Source: Pseudomonas fluorescens
GTDB lineage: Bacteria > Pseudomonadota > Gammaproteobacteria > Pseudomonadales > Pseudomonadaceae
Length of the DNA stretch: 64,000 nucleotides
Assembly (NCBI RefSeq): GCF_902497895.1
Contig: NZ_CABVHQ010000026.1
Coordinates: forward strand, 1 to 64,000
Reading direction: 5' to 3'
A model generated the notes under the pieces. The model ran no database searches and had not been told where the DNA came from. It saw only the letters and a list, made by a program, of their open reading frames with translations. Of this stretch, positions 40,187 to 48,438 are shown piece by piece; position 1 is the stretch's first letter, and every line of letters starts with the position of its first letter. The translations under genes and the position numbers were made by a program.

Positions 40187-41833
40187 ATGCGCGTACTGGT
40201 CAGCAATCTTAAGGACGATTTTCGCGTCAAGGCCTATGCCGGCACCAACGGCGTATTGCTCGCCATGGACCTGGCCGAATCCCGGCGCGCTGGCCTGCTG
40301 GGTTTCGCCATCGAGAAGCAGCAAGGCCGCAAACCCTGGCTGTTTCTGTTCAACAGCCTGACCTTTCCCGGCAAGGCCCATACCTTCCCTCAATACAACG
40401 CCACACCAAGCAATATCGCGCCGCTGCAGAAGTTTCGCTGGGCCGATTATGCGATCAACTCGGGAACTCGCAGCCAGTACCGGGTGTATCTGGTCTATGG
40501 CAGCGCCGATGCACCGCAGCTGGGAGAATGCCTCGAGGTTGCGGTGCTCACCGACAATGGCGCGCCCCAGGGTCAACGAGTGATTTTCAATCGAGCGGTG
40601 GCCGCCAGCCAGGCGTTCTCGCGTAAATTCAGCGAGCTCGACGCGCTGCTCGGCGCCAACAAGAACCTGCCGATCGAAGCGTGGCCCGACGCACCGCGCC
40701 AATGGCTGGAAAACGGTTTGCTGGATCAGGTCCTGGGGTTTATCGAGCGCGCCGAAGACGGGCAATGGGCACTGGATATCGCCATCTACGAATATCAGTT
40801 GCAGGCGATCGTCGATGCGGTCAACGCCGCCTTCAGTCGTGGGGTTCAGGTGCGGGTGCTGTATCACGCCAAACGCGGCGACAAGGACACTGCGATCAAC
40901 GAAGCGAGCCTGGCGCAGATCCCGGCGTCGAACAAGCGTGGACGGGTCACCAGCCGGATCTTCCATAACAAGTTCATGGTCCTGAGCAAACTCGACGCCA
41001 CCGGCCGGCACCAGCCGCAGTCGGTATTGGGTGGCAGCACCAACTTCACCGCCAACGGCATCTACCGCCAGGCGAACGTGGTACATGTGCTGGACCATAG
41101 TGCCCCGGCCACCCGCTATTGGCAGGTCTTCGAGCAGATCTGGGCGGCTCCGGGCGATGTCGGCGCGACCCGCAAATGGCTCACCGAGAACAATCCGATG
41201 CGGCCGGAGCAGGCACTGTTCGCCGGGTTCTCGCCGCGCTCGGGGCAGGGTGATCTGCAAGCGTTCGTCGAAATCGTCAACGCGACCAAAAAAGACCTGC
41301 TGTTCGCCACCGCCTTCGCGCTGCCGGAAAGCATTCTCGATGCCTTGCTCGGCCAGCCTAACGACCAGGTGCTGCGTTATGGCTTGCAGAACAAGGCCAG
41401 TCGCATCAGCGGCTACCACGCCGATCGCACGGCCGAGTTCACTGCCACGGCCCTGTTGAACAATGGTCTGGAGGGTTGGCTCAAAGAAGGCCTGAAGGGC
41501 CAGAAGGGCAACCTGCTGGTGCATACCAAGGCGGTGGTCTGCGACTTCACCAGTGATACTCCGGTGATCATCAGCGGCAGCCACAACCTCAGCGCGAGTG
41601 CCAGCAGCGGTAATGACGAAAACTTCCTGATCATGCGCGGTGATACCGATCTGGCCGATCGTTACGGGCTGGAGCTATTGCGCTTCTACGAGCATTACCG
41701 GTTTCGTTACTACGTGAAAAAGCTGGCGTTGAAACAGGTGCGGCCGCTGTCCGTGGACAATGGCTGGAGCGACGACTATTACCGCCCGGGTGATTTGCGA
41801 ATGATGTCGAGGTTGCGTTTTTCCGGGCGGTGA
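40187..41833 (+). CDS. Phospholipase D-like domain protein
   Basis: A 548-residue protein with two HKD-type half-sites. The first is FHNKFMVLSK followed by GGSTNFT (about residues 263-290). The second is VHTKAVVCDF followed by ISGSHNLS (about 446-470). Together they form the active centre of the PLD superfamily, which cuts phosphodiesters in lipids or nucleic acids. No signal peptide or membrane segment is evident, so it is likely cytoplasmic; substrate unknown. ATG at 40187 follows CAGGAG. It is alone, 90 bp after chlD and before a compound REPIN. Confidence 0.87.
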   Translation: MRVLVSNLKDDFRVKAYAGTNGVLLAMDLAESRRAGLLGFAIEKQQGRKPWLFLFNSLTFPGKAHTFPQYNATPSNIAPLQKFRWADYAINSGTRSQYRVYLVYGSADAPQLGECLEVAVLTDNGAPQGQRVIFNRAVAASQAFSRKFSELDALLGANKNLPIEAWPDAPRQWLENGLLDQVLGFIERAEDGQWALDIAIYEYQLQAIVDAVNAAFSRGVQVRVLYHAKRGDKDTAINEASLAQIPASNKRGRVTSRIFHNKFMVLSKLDATGRHQPQSVLGGSTNFTANGIYRQANVVHVLDHSAPATRYWQVFEQIWAAPGDVGATRKWLTENNPMRPEQALFAGFSPRSGQGDLQAFVEIVNATKKDLLFATAFALPESILDALLGQPNDQVLRYGLQNKASRISGYHADRTAEFTATALLNNGLEGWLKEGLKGQKGNLLVHTKAVVCDFTSDTPVIISGSHNLSASASSGNDENFLIMRGDTDLADRYGLELLRFYEHYRFRYYVKKLALKQVRPLSVDNGWSDDYYRPGDLRMMSRLRFSGR

Positions 41834-41852
41834 TTGTATGTACCTGGTGATC

Positions 41853-42022
41853 TGTGGCGAGGGGGCTTGCTGTGGCGAGGGGGCTTGCCCCCGCTGGGGC
41901 GCGCAGCGGCCCCAAAACCTGCAACTGCATGTAATCAGGTACACCGCGGTTACAGGTTTTTACGGCTGCTGCGCAGCCGAACGGGGGCAAGCCCCCTCAC
42001 CACAGCAAGCCCCCTCACCACA
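41853..42022. repeat. Compound REPIN with both arms duplicated
   Basis: The left arm has an 18-bp REP half (tgtggcgagggggcttgc) twice in a row at 41853-41870 and 41871-41888. The right arm has its counterpart twice at 41987-42004 and 42005-42022. Both right copies share one substitution (ctcacc instead of ctcgcc) that both left copies lack. The element fills the gap between the PLD-like gene and the convergent DUF2790 gene. Confidence 0.93.
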
Positions 42023-42042
42023 GGGATTGATCGGACTCACCC

Positions 42043-42300
42043 TCAACTCTGATCAATACACCCATCCCCATACGCCTGATAACGCAAGATCCGAATCACT
42101 CCTGAACTGTCGACATAGGTCATTTCCCGTGTCCCGATCCCGCAATAACTGGTGTCCGACACACTGATGATTTTCGCCACATCCAGCTGCATGGAATAAC
42201 GGTAATCCTCGACTACCGGCTGTTTGCCGTCATCGGTCGAAGCGGCCAGTGCCGTGCCGCTCAGAGTGAACAAAGCCAGGGCGAACAAGGTGCTTTTCAT
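42043..42300 (-). CDS. Small secreted DUF2790-family protein
   Basis: An 85-residue periplasmic protein. A signal peptide (MKSTLFALALFTLSGTALA) ends at an ALA-A cleavage site. The mature part has YRYSMQLDVAKIISVSDTSYCGIGTREMTYVDSSG, the DUF2790 signature. Two Cys residues (in YCGIG and DGCID) may form a disulfide. Pseudomonas genomes carry several paralogues of this family, some of them metal-responsive, but no function can be assigned here. Confidence 0.85.
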   Translation of the reverse strand: MKSTLFALALFTLSGTALAASTDDGKQPVVEDYRYSMQLDVAKIISVSDTSYCGIGTREMTYVDSSGVIRILRYQAYGDGCIDQS

Positions 42301-42363
42301 GATGAGCTCCCGTAAGTGGCTACTGAAGGATTTCAGTAGCCGTACGACGAGCCCCGTGGCGAT

Positions 42364-43902
42364 TTATTCCATGCTCAAGGACAAACTCTGCGGCTGTGGA
42401 ATCGGATTGCGCATCAGCGTACCGACCACCAGTGCGGCCAGCAGCGCCAGCACACCGGCGACCCACAGCACCAGGCTGAAACCGCCGACAAAGGCTTGGC
42501 GAGCCAGCGGTTCGACCACCAGGCGCGCCGATTCGGGTAACTCGCTCAAGGCTGCCGGCATATCACCGGCGACCACCCGCGAGGCGATGCTTTGCGCTTG
42601 TCCGAGCCATTGCGCCGCCTCGACCTTCAGGCTGCCTTGCAACAGTTGCTCGGTATGGCTGCTGAGCAGCGCGCCAAACACCCCGATGGTCAGCACGATC
42701 GCACTGAAGCGCATGGTGGTGCTCATGCCCGAGGCCATGCCGACACGATCACGTGGCACACAGGCCATGATGTTCTTCTGGGTATCGCCATTGAGCAACC
42801 CGGCGCCGGCCCCGGTCACGGCAATCGCCAGGGCGAAATTCAGGTAGCCGCCGCTGGTGACCGCCCAGGCGCTGAGCAGGTTGCCAGCCCCCACCAGGGT
42901 CAATCCGGCGGCCATCAGCGTCGCCGGGGCGAAGCGGCTTGCCAGACGTGCGCCGATGCGCGGGCAGATCAACATGGTCAGCGCAAACGGCAGCATACCC
43001 AGCCCGGAGGCGATCGCCGAAAAGCCCAAACCGTTCTGCAGGTAAAACGGCAGCAAGGTCATCATTACCTGGGCGCAACCGGCATAGGCGAACATCCCCA
43101 ATAGCGCACCGATAAAACGCGGATGGCGGAACAACTGCAGATCGACCATGGGCCGCTGTTGCAGGCGTTCGATCACCACGAACAGAATGAGCAGCAGCGC
43201 GCCACCCAACAGGCGGGCATAGGTCAGCGGGTTGTCCCAGCCGATCCGGTTGGCTTCGATCAACCCCCAGATCAGGCACAGCAGGCTGGCGCTGAAGGCC
43301 AGGCTGCCCCAGGGGTCGAGACGGGCGGCCTGGGTGTCCCGAGACTCCGGCACCGCGCGCCAGACCATGGCCATCAACAGCAGGCCCACCGGCAGGTTCA
43401 GGTAAAAAATCCAGCGCCAGCCCATGAATTCGGTGATCAGCCCGCCGACAGTCGGCGCGGCAGTCATCGCCACACCCATGCAGGCGCCCCAGAATGCCCA
43501 GGCCTTGGCCCGTTCCACTTCATCGTGAAAGCTGTGGCCGATCGAGGCCAGCGCCGAGGTCAGCAGCAGCGCCGCGCCGACCCCTTTGACCGCGCGGGCG
43601 ATATCGAGAAACAAGGCATTCGGTGCCGCGCCGCAACCGATGGAGGCAAGGATGAAAATGCTCAGCCCCCAGAGCAGGGTTTTCTTGCGCCCGAAGCGGT
43701 CGGCGATACTCCCGGCCGGCAGCAGCAGGGCGGCGAAGGCCAGCATGTAGGCACTCACCACCCATTCGATATCGGCGAAGTTGGCCCCCAGGTCGCGGGC
43801 GATGCTCGGCAGGGTGACGGCGACGATATTGGTGTCGAGCACGATCAGCGAGCAGACCCCCGAAGCGGTCAATAGCGTAAGACGTGGGCTGACGCGATTC
43901 AT
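42364..43902 (-). CDS. MFS multidrug exporter, DHA2 (14-helix) family
   Basis: A 512-residue proton-driven exporter of the EmrB/QacA group. Motif A appears as GSIADRFGRKKTLL after helix 2; the motif C-like region is GACMGVAMTAAPTVGGLITEFMGWRWIF, and about 14 hydrophobic helices run to the end. The ATG at 43902 (MNRVSPRLTLLTASG) precedes the first helix directly; the open frame reaches 44022, but the extra 40 residues are Cys/Arg-rich and unlike the family. It is divergent from a LysR regulator that probably controls it; the drug or metabolite is not evident. Confidence 0.92.
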   Translation of the reverse strand: MNRVSPRLTLLTASGVCSLIVLDTNIVAVTLPSIARDLGANFADIEWVVSAYMLAFAALLLPAGSIADRFGRKKTLLWGLSIFILASIGCGAAPNALFLDIARAVKGVGAALLLTSALASIGHSFHDEVERAKAWAFWGACMGVAMTAAPTVGGLITEFMGWRWIFYLNLPVGLLLMAMVWRAVPESRDTQAARLDPWGSLAFSASLLCLIWGLIEANRIGWDNPLTYARLLGGALLLILFVVIERLQQRPMVDLQLFRHPRFIGALLGMFAYAGCAQVMMTLLPFYLQNGLGFSAIASGLGMLPFALTMLICPRIGARLASRFAPATLMAAGLTLVGAGNLLSAWAVTSGGYLNFALAIAVTGAGAGLLNGDTQKNIMACVPRDRVGMASGMSTTMRFSAIVLTIGVFGALLSSHTEQLLQGSLKVEAAQWLGQAQSIASRVVAGDMPAALSELPESARLVVEPLARQAFVGGFSLVLWVAGVLALLAALVVGTLMRNPIPQPQSLSLSME

Positions 43903-44051
43903 GGCGTCACCCGGTTTGGCGTTGCCTTGCAGGCAATGTCTGCCACGTTGGCGCTGACAAGGGTCGATTTCATACAGATCAGCAACAGAGCAAAGGGTTT
44001 GACGCGCATGGCATAGGCTCACTACTGTGAAGTCTCACCAGCTTATCCTAG

Positions 44052-44105
44052 GCACTTCAGTGCTTTATTAGCTGGAGACCAGCACTTCATTACTTTTGAG
44101 CTAAT
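44052..44105. promoter_or_regulatory. Likely LysR-type operator between exporter and regulator
   Basis: The divergent gap holds gcacttca twice as a direct repeat 30 bp apart (44052-44059 and 44082-44089), and an inverted repeat attagct (44067-44073) with agctaat (44099-44105). This ends 6 bp before the regulator start codon, a typical place for LysR autoregulation and divergent control. Confidence 0.45.
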
Positions 44106-44111
44106 GCCGCT

Positions 44112-44993
44112 ATGGAAATACGTCATTTCCGCTATTTCCTGGCCGTTGCCCGGCAGCGCAACTTCACCCGCGCCGCCGAGCAATTGGGCATCGCGCCACC
44201 GACCTTGACCCGGCAGATCCAGGACATGGAAGGCGCCCTGGGCACCCGTCTGTTCCTGCGCCAGCAGCGTGAGGTCAGCCTGACCGAGGCCGGCGCCGCC
44301 CTGGTGATCGAGGCCGAGGCCACCGTGCGCCAGTTCGAGTTCGCCCAACTCAGTGCCCAGCGCGCCGGGCGCGGTGAGATCGGCCATATCGAATTGGGTT
44401 ACGTGGCCTCGGCGGTGTACTCGGGCTTGTTGCAAAAACAGGTTCAGGGCTTTAGCCGTGAGTACCCGGATGTCAGCCTCAGTGTGCGGGAATGTCCGAT
44501 GGCCGCTTTGCCGGGACTGGTCGCCGAGGGGCGTTTCGACATTGGCTATATTCGCTCGCCCATGGCCTTGCCCGAAGCGCTGGAAGCGATCCGCCTGAAT
44601 GCCGAAGGCTTCGTTCTGGCATTGCCGAGCGAGTCCTGGTTGAGCCGCTTGGCGGATATCACGCCTGAGCATTTGCGTGATCAAACCTTCATTCTCCCCG
44701 AGCAAATCAGCGGCACCTTGCAGGTCGCCGCCCAAGGTGGCTATGCGCCGAAACTAGGGCCGCAACCGGGCGGGCTGGTGGCGGTGATCGCGCTGGTGTC
44801 ATTGGGGCAGGGCGTGGCAGTGGTGCCCGAGTCGGTGGTCGGGCACGTCAGTTTGCCGGATGTGTTGTACCGGCCGATCAAGGGCAGCGAGGCGTGTTCC
44901 TGGTTGTCATTGATCCATCGCCGCTTCGAAAAGGCCCCGGCGGTTGCGCGGTATATCGAGCAGGTCAAAGACCGGTTTCCAATAGATAAATGA
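44112..44993 (+). CDS. LysR-family transcriptional regulator
   Basis: A 293-residue LTTR. The winged helix-turn-helix is at residues 1-60 (RHFRYFLAVARQRNFTRAAEQLGIAPPTLTRQIQDMEGALGTRLF), followed by the linker helix and a periplasmic-binding-protein-like effector domain (ELGYVASAVYSGLL, GRFDIGYIR, VALVSLGQGVAVVPESV). The effector is unknown. It is transcribed away from the DHA2 exporter gene, 209 bp apart, with repeat sequences in the gap. Confidence 0.93.
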   Translation: MEIRHFRYFLAVARQRNFTRAAEQLGIAPPTLTRQIQDMEGALGTRLFLRQQREVSLTEAGAALVIEAEATVRQFEFAQLSAQRAGRGEIGHIELGYVASAVYSGLLQKQVQGFSREYPDVSLSVRECPMAALPGLVAEGRFDIGYIRSPMALPEALEAIRLNAEGFVLALPSESWLSRLADITPEHLRDQTFILPEQISGTLQVAAQGGYAPKLGPQPGGLVAVIALVSLGQGVAVVPESVVGHVSLPDVLYRPIKGSEACSWLSLIHRRFEKAPAVARYIEQVKDRFPIDK

Positions 44994-45002
44994 TGTGTGG
45001 CC

Positions 45003-45117
45003 CCTAAAAGATCGCAGCCTTCGGCAGCTCCTACACTGACCTTGTACACACGCGGAATGGAACGCATACGCAAATTCTGTAGGAGCTGCCGAAGGCTGCG
45101 ATCTTTTGATCTTTTTG
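45003..45117. repeat. REPIN (agatcgcagccttcggcagc type)
   Basis: An inverted pair of REP units, variant of the agatcgcagcctgcggcagc family with a compensated change in both arms (cttcgg in one, ccgaag in the other). It lies after the LysR gene. Confidence 0.87.
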
Positions 45118-45208
45118 CACCCTAAACAGATTTTGTAATGATTTCGCGCTGTAGGAATTCTCGCTTCTGGCTGTACCCTCCAAGTCCGTTTTTTCTCTCA
45201 GGACTTGC

Positions 45209-45424
45209 ATGAACACCCTTTCGGAGCCTCCCAGTCGCCCCTTCGCTTGGACACTCGATCTTCCATTCGCTCAACACCCCTCGCCCCAATCGGCAATTCT
45301 GAGGCTGTGCCGACAGACTAAACATCCAGTCTTCCGACTCTCTTTGGCCCGCATTCCCGGGCAGCCCGACTTCATTACCTTTCGCCGACCTTCAGGTCGT
45401 GCCTTGCCGTGCCCGGCATTCTGA
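45209..45424 (+). other. Small open frame in the long leader of the TerC gene
   Basis: The 335 bp between the REPIN and the TerC gene holds a possible 71-codon frame starting ATG AAC ACC at 45209 with AGGACTT upstream and ending 27 bp before the TerC start. The peptide is Pro/Arg/Phe-rich, with no membrane segment and no family I know. It may be a leader peptide, a small gene or chance. No riboswitch that I recognise is present in this leader. Confidence 0.25.
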
Positions 45425-45451
45425 ATTCATTAGAGAGATCGAGTCGTTTTT

Positions 45452-47026
45452 ATGGAATGGATAGCTGACCCCACAGCCTGGCTTGGCCTGTTGACCCTGG
45501 TTGTGCTGGAGCTGGTGCTGGGCATCGACAACCTGGTGTTTATCGCGATCCTGGCGGACAAGTTGCCGCCCGAGCAGCGCGACCGCGCGCGGGTCATCGG
45601 GCTGTCCCTGGCATTGCTGATGCGCCTGGGTCTGCTGGCCAGTATTTCCTGGCTGGTGACCCTGACCCAGCCGCTGTTCGAGGTGTTCGACAAGAACTTC
45701 TCCGGCCGCGACCTGATCATGCTGTTCGGCGGTGTGTTTCTGTTGTTCAAGGCCACCATGGAGTTGCACGAGCGGCTTGAAGGCCACGTCAGCCAGCGCG
45801 CCGGTAATGCGGCGTACGCGATGTTCTGGCCGATCGTCGCGCAGATCGTGGTGCTGGATGCGGTGTTCTCCCTGGACGCGGTCATTACCGCCGTGGGCAT
45901 GGTCGATGAGCTGGCGGTGATGATGATCGCGGTGATTATTTCCATCGGCCTGATGATAGTCGCGAGCAAACCGCTGACCCGTTTCGTCAACGAACACCCG
46001 ACAGTGATCATGCTGTGCCTGGGCTTCCTGATGATGATCGGCTTCGCCCTGAGCGCTGAAGGTCTGGGCTTCCACATCCCCAAAGGCTACCTGTATGCGG
46101 CCATCGGTTTCTCGATCCTGATCGAGGTGTTCAACCAGATTGCCCGGGCCCGGCGCAAGAAGTCCATGCAGGGCCTGCGACCGATGCGCGAGCGCACGGC
46201 TCATGCGGTGATGCGCTTGCTCGGCGGCCGCAAGCTGGCTGCAGAGGAGGTCGGTGAGGAGATTGCCGATATGCTCGAGGGCAGTGAGGGTGCCAGTGAG
46301 GCGCTGTTCGATCGCCGCGAACGGGTGATGATCAGCGGCGTGTTGCAACTGGCCGAGCGGCCGATCCGCAGCTTGATGACGGCGCGGGCCGAGGTCGACC
46401 ACCTGGATCTGGCCGACAGTGCCGAAACTATCCGCACCACGCTGATGCACTCGTCCTATTCACGTTTGCCGCTGATTCGCGGCGGTGCGGTGGATGAGCC
46501 GCTGGGCTTCGTGCACAAGAAGGAACTGCTCAAGGAATACCTGGCCGGTGAGGAACCGAACCTCGAGCACCTGGCGCGCAAGACCATCAACCTGCTGGAC
46601 AGCTATTCGATCCTCAATGCCCTGGAACAGATGCGCAAAGCCTCGACCCACATCGCCTTCGTGGTCAACGAGTTCGGCGACTTCATGGGTGTGCTGACCA
46701 TGACCGACATCCTCGAATCCATCGCCGGTGAACTGCCCGACGCCAGCCAAATCGAAGGCCCGGACGTCGTCGAAGCACCCGGCGGGTTTATGGTCAACGG
46801 CGCGCTGAACCTGGCGCGAGTCAGCCAGCGAACCGGCTTCAAGGCCGCCGCGACCGACGATTACCAGACCCTGGCCGGGCTGGTGATGAGCCTGCTGGAT
46901 CGCCTGCCGATGATCGGCGACAGCCTCGAATGGGAAACCTGGCACATGACCGTGGTGGCAGTCGAGGAGCGACGGGTGACGCGGGTGTTGTTGGTTCGTG
47001 CAGACGAGGAGTTCATCGGCGCCTGA
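45452..47026 (+). CDS. TerC-family membrane protein with CBS pair and CorC/HlyC domain
   Basis: A 524-residue protein of the YoaE/YegH type. Residues 1-240 form the TerC domain with seven or so helices and the acidic motif [22 protein letters not shown] plus [22 protein letters not shown], whose Asp residues are thought to bind metal. A CBS pair follows (about 300-430, [34 protein letters not shown]) and then a CorC_HlyC domain (445-524). The family is linked to Mn2+/metal ion export or tolerance; the exact substrate is not known. ATG at 45452. Confidence 0.9.
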   Translation: MEWIADPTAWLGLLTLVVLELVLGIDNLVFIAILADKLPPEQRDRARVIGLSLALLMRLGLLASISWLVTLTQPLFEVFDKNFSGRDLIMLFGGVFLLFKATMELHERLEGHVSQRAGNAAYAMFWPIVAQIVVLDAVFSLDAVITAVGMVDELAVMMIAVIISIGLMIVASKPLTRFVNEHPTVIMLCLGFLMMIGFALSAEGLGFHIPKGYLYAAIGFSILIEVFNQIARARRKKSMQGLRPMRERTAHAVMRLLGGRKLAAEEVGEEIADMLEGSEGASEALFDRRERVMISGVLQLAERPIRSLMTARAEVDHLDLADSAETIRTTLMHSSYSRLPLIRGGAVDEPLGFVHKKELLKEYLAGEEPNLEHLARKTINLLDSYSILNALEQMRKASTHIAFVVNEFGDFMGVLTMTDILESIAGELPDASQIEGPDVVEAPGGFMVNGALNLARVSQRTGFKAAATDDYQTLAGLVMSLLDRLPMIGDSLEWETWHMTVVAVEERRVTRVLLVRADEEFIGA

Positions 47027-47035
47027 CAGGATGCC

Positions 47036-47141
47036 TTCGCGGGCAAGCCCGCTCCCACAGGATCTGCGCTGTACTTGTGGGAGCGAGCTTTCCCAAAGAT
47101 CTGTCATGCAGATCAATTTGGGAGCGGGCTTGCCCGGGTCT
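47036..47141. repeat. REP-type repeat (gcgggcaagcccgctcccaca family)
   Basis: Three palindromic pieces: gcgggcaagcccgctcccaca at its left end, a middle copy reading tgtgggagcgagcttt, and tttgggagcgggcttgcccg at the right. This is a third REP family in the window, placed between the TerC gene and the toxin-antitoxin pair. Confidence 0.78.
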
Positions 47142-47198
47142 CCCTGAAATGACACCGATTCTTATGACAAAAGGGTAGAAGCCAAGTTTTCTGAGAGG

Positions 47199-47226
47199 TG
47201 CTATTTTAAGCACTCTTAAAAGCACT
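47199..47226. promoter_or_regulatory. Palindromic operator of the toxin-antitoxin operon
   Basis: Inverted repeat gtgct-a-ttttaag with cttaaaa-gcac separated by 4 bp, ending 16 bp before the antitoxin start codon. Antitoxins of the Phd/YefM class bind such palindromes and repress their own operon. Confidence 0.55.
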
Positions 47227-47242
47227 CCAAAGGAGCTGTGTC

Positions 47243-47491
47243 ATGACTCATATTGTGCTATCGCAAGTCGTCGCGAGCATATCCGAGCTCAAAAAAAATC
47301 CGATGGGCACCGTAGCTGCAGGCGGTGGGCTTTCGGTTGCAATCCTCAATCGCAATGAACCAGCTTTCTATTGCGTTCCGGCAAAAGAATACGAAGCCAT
47401 GATGGACCGTCTTGAAGACATGGAGCTTGTCGCCCTCTGCCGCGAACGGGAGAACGATCCGACGATAAAGGTTTCGCTCGATGACCTATGA
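47243..47491 (+). CDS. Phd/YefM-family antitoxin
   Basis: An 82-residue antitoxin. The N-terminal half is the DNA-binding Phd fold (VLSQVVASISELKKNPMGTV, then LSVAILNRNEPAFYCVPAKEYEAMMD); the C-terminal acidic helix (LEDMELVALCRERENDPTIKVSLDDL) is the part that wraps the toxin. AAGGAG lies upstream of the ATG. It overlaps the toxin gene by 11 nt, the usual coupling that keeps antitoxin in excess. Confidence 0.93.
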   Translation: MTHIVLSQVVASISELKKNPMGTVAAGGGLSVAILNRNEPAFYCVPAKEYEAMMDRLEDMELVALCRERENDPTIKVSLDDL

Positions 47492-47762
47492 GTTGGAGTT
47501 TTCCGATAAGGCCTGGAAGGAGTGGCAGAAGCTTGGGGCTACATTGAGGGAGCAGTTTAAAAAGAAGCTTCAGGAGCGGCTCAATAACCCCCATGTCCCG
47601 GGAGATCGACTTAATGGGATAGACAAGGCCTACAAGATAAAATTGCGAAGTGCCGGGTATCGGTTGGTTTACCGGGTGGTGGATGAAGTATTGGTAGTAA
47701 CTGTTATTGCGGTAGGGAAAAGGGAGCGAGGGGACGTTTATAAAGGCGTAGGAGATCGTTGA
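47481..47762 (+). CDS. RelE/ParE-family toxin
   Basis: A 93-residue toxin: YELEFSDKAWKEWQKLGATLREQFKKKLQERL, then NGIDKAYKIKLRSAGYRLVYRVVDEVLVVTVIAVGKRERGDVYK. The KIKLR..GYRLVYRV core and the C-terminal basic residues with Tyr are those of RelE mRNA endonucleases acting in the ribosomal A site. Together with the overlapping antitoxin it forms a type II module, likely acquired. Confidence 0.92.
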   Translation: MTYELEFSDKAWKEWQKLGATLREQFKKKLQERLNNPHVPGDRLNGIDKAYKIKLRSAGYRLVYRVVDEVLVVTVIAVGKRERGDVYKGVGDR

Positions 47763-47829
47763 GTCTCTGCCTCGCGGAATTTCTCAAGGACACTCGTTTT
47801 CAATCAGTTTTCAATCAGGAGAAACCCCC

Positions 47830-48219
47830 ATGAGCATTACCCGTTACGGCACCGGTAGCACCGCCGGTGGCGGCCAGCCTCGTCCTTTTGCTCGCGCAGT
47901 CGAAGCCGATGGCTGGCTGTACGTGTCCGGCCAGGTCCCGGCGCTGGATGGCGAGATCATCAGCGGCGGGATCGTCGAGCAGACTCACCAGACCATGCGC
48001 AACCTGATCGCCATCCTCGAAGAAGCCGGTTATGGCCTGGAAGATGTGGTGCGTACTGGAGTGTGGCTTGAGGATCCGCGGGATTTCTGGAGTTTCAACA
48101 AAGTGTTTTCCGAGTACTTCAAAAGCGAACACGCCCCGGCCCGGGCCTGTGTGCAGGCGAACATGATGGTGGACTGCAAGGTCGAGATTGATTGTGTCGC
48201 GTACAAGAAGAAGGTCTAG
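47830..48219 (+). CDS. RidA family enamine/imine deaminase
   Basis: A 129-residue YjgF/RidA protein that hydrolyses reactive enamines and imines released by PLP enzymes. The motif VSGQVPALDG near residue 36 and the C-terminal PARACVQANMMVDCKVEIDCVAY carry the conserved Arg and Cys of the family. It is followed 220 bp later by a PLP-dependent amino acid deaminase, a natural source of such intermediates, so the two probably work together. Confidence 0.93.
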   Translation: MSITRYGTGSTAGGGQPRPFARAVEADGWLYVSGQVPALDGEIISGGIVEQTHQTMRNLIAILEEAGYGLEDVVRTGVWLEDPRDFWSFNKVFSEYFKSEHAPARACVQANMMVDCKVEIDCVAYKKKV

Positions 48220-48242
48220 ACCGCAGTGAATTCTTCGCGGGC

Positions 48243-48336
48243 AAGCCCTAATGTCAGTCAATTAAGGAGTTTCTGGCTACGCACATTCCTCTACGGTTCG
48301 CGTACCACCTTTAATGATTGGCATTAGGGCTTGTCC
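48243..48336. repeat. Long imperfect inverted repeat after the RidA gene
   Basis: The arms gcaagccctaatg (from 48243) and cattagggcttg (to 48335) pair perfectly over 12 bp, and the next ten or so bases (cagtcaattaa with ttaatgattgg) pair imperfectly. It lies between the RidA gene and the deaminase. It may act as a terminator or attenuator; no clear T tract follows. Confidence 0.6.
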
Positions 48337-48438
48337 GCTCTCACATCGATCGAGTAATCCCTTGTGGGAGCGAGCTTGCTCGGTGTTTGCATTGAATAAC
48401 AGCGGCTGCTGGCGGCCGCGTTTGTAAGGAATCGGATC

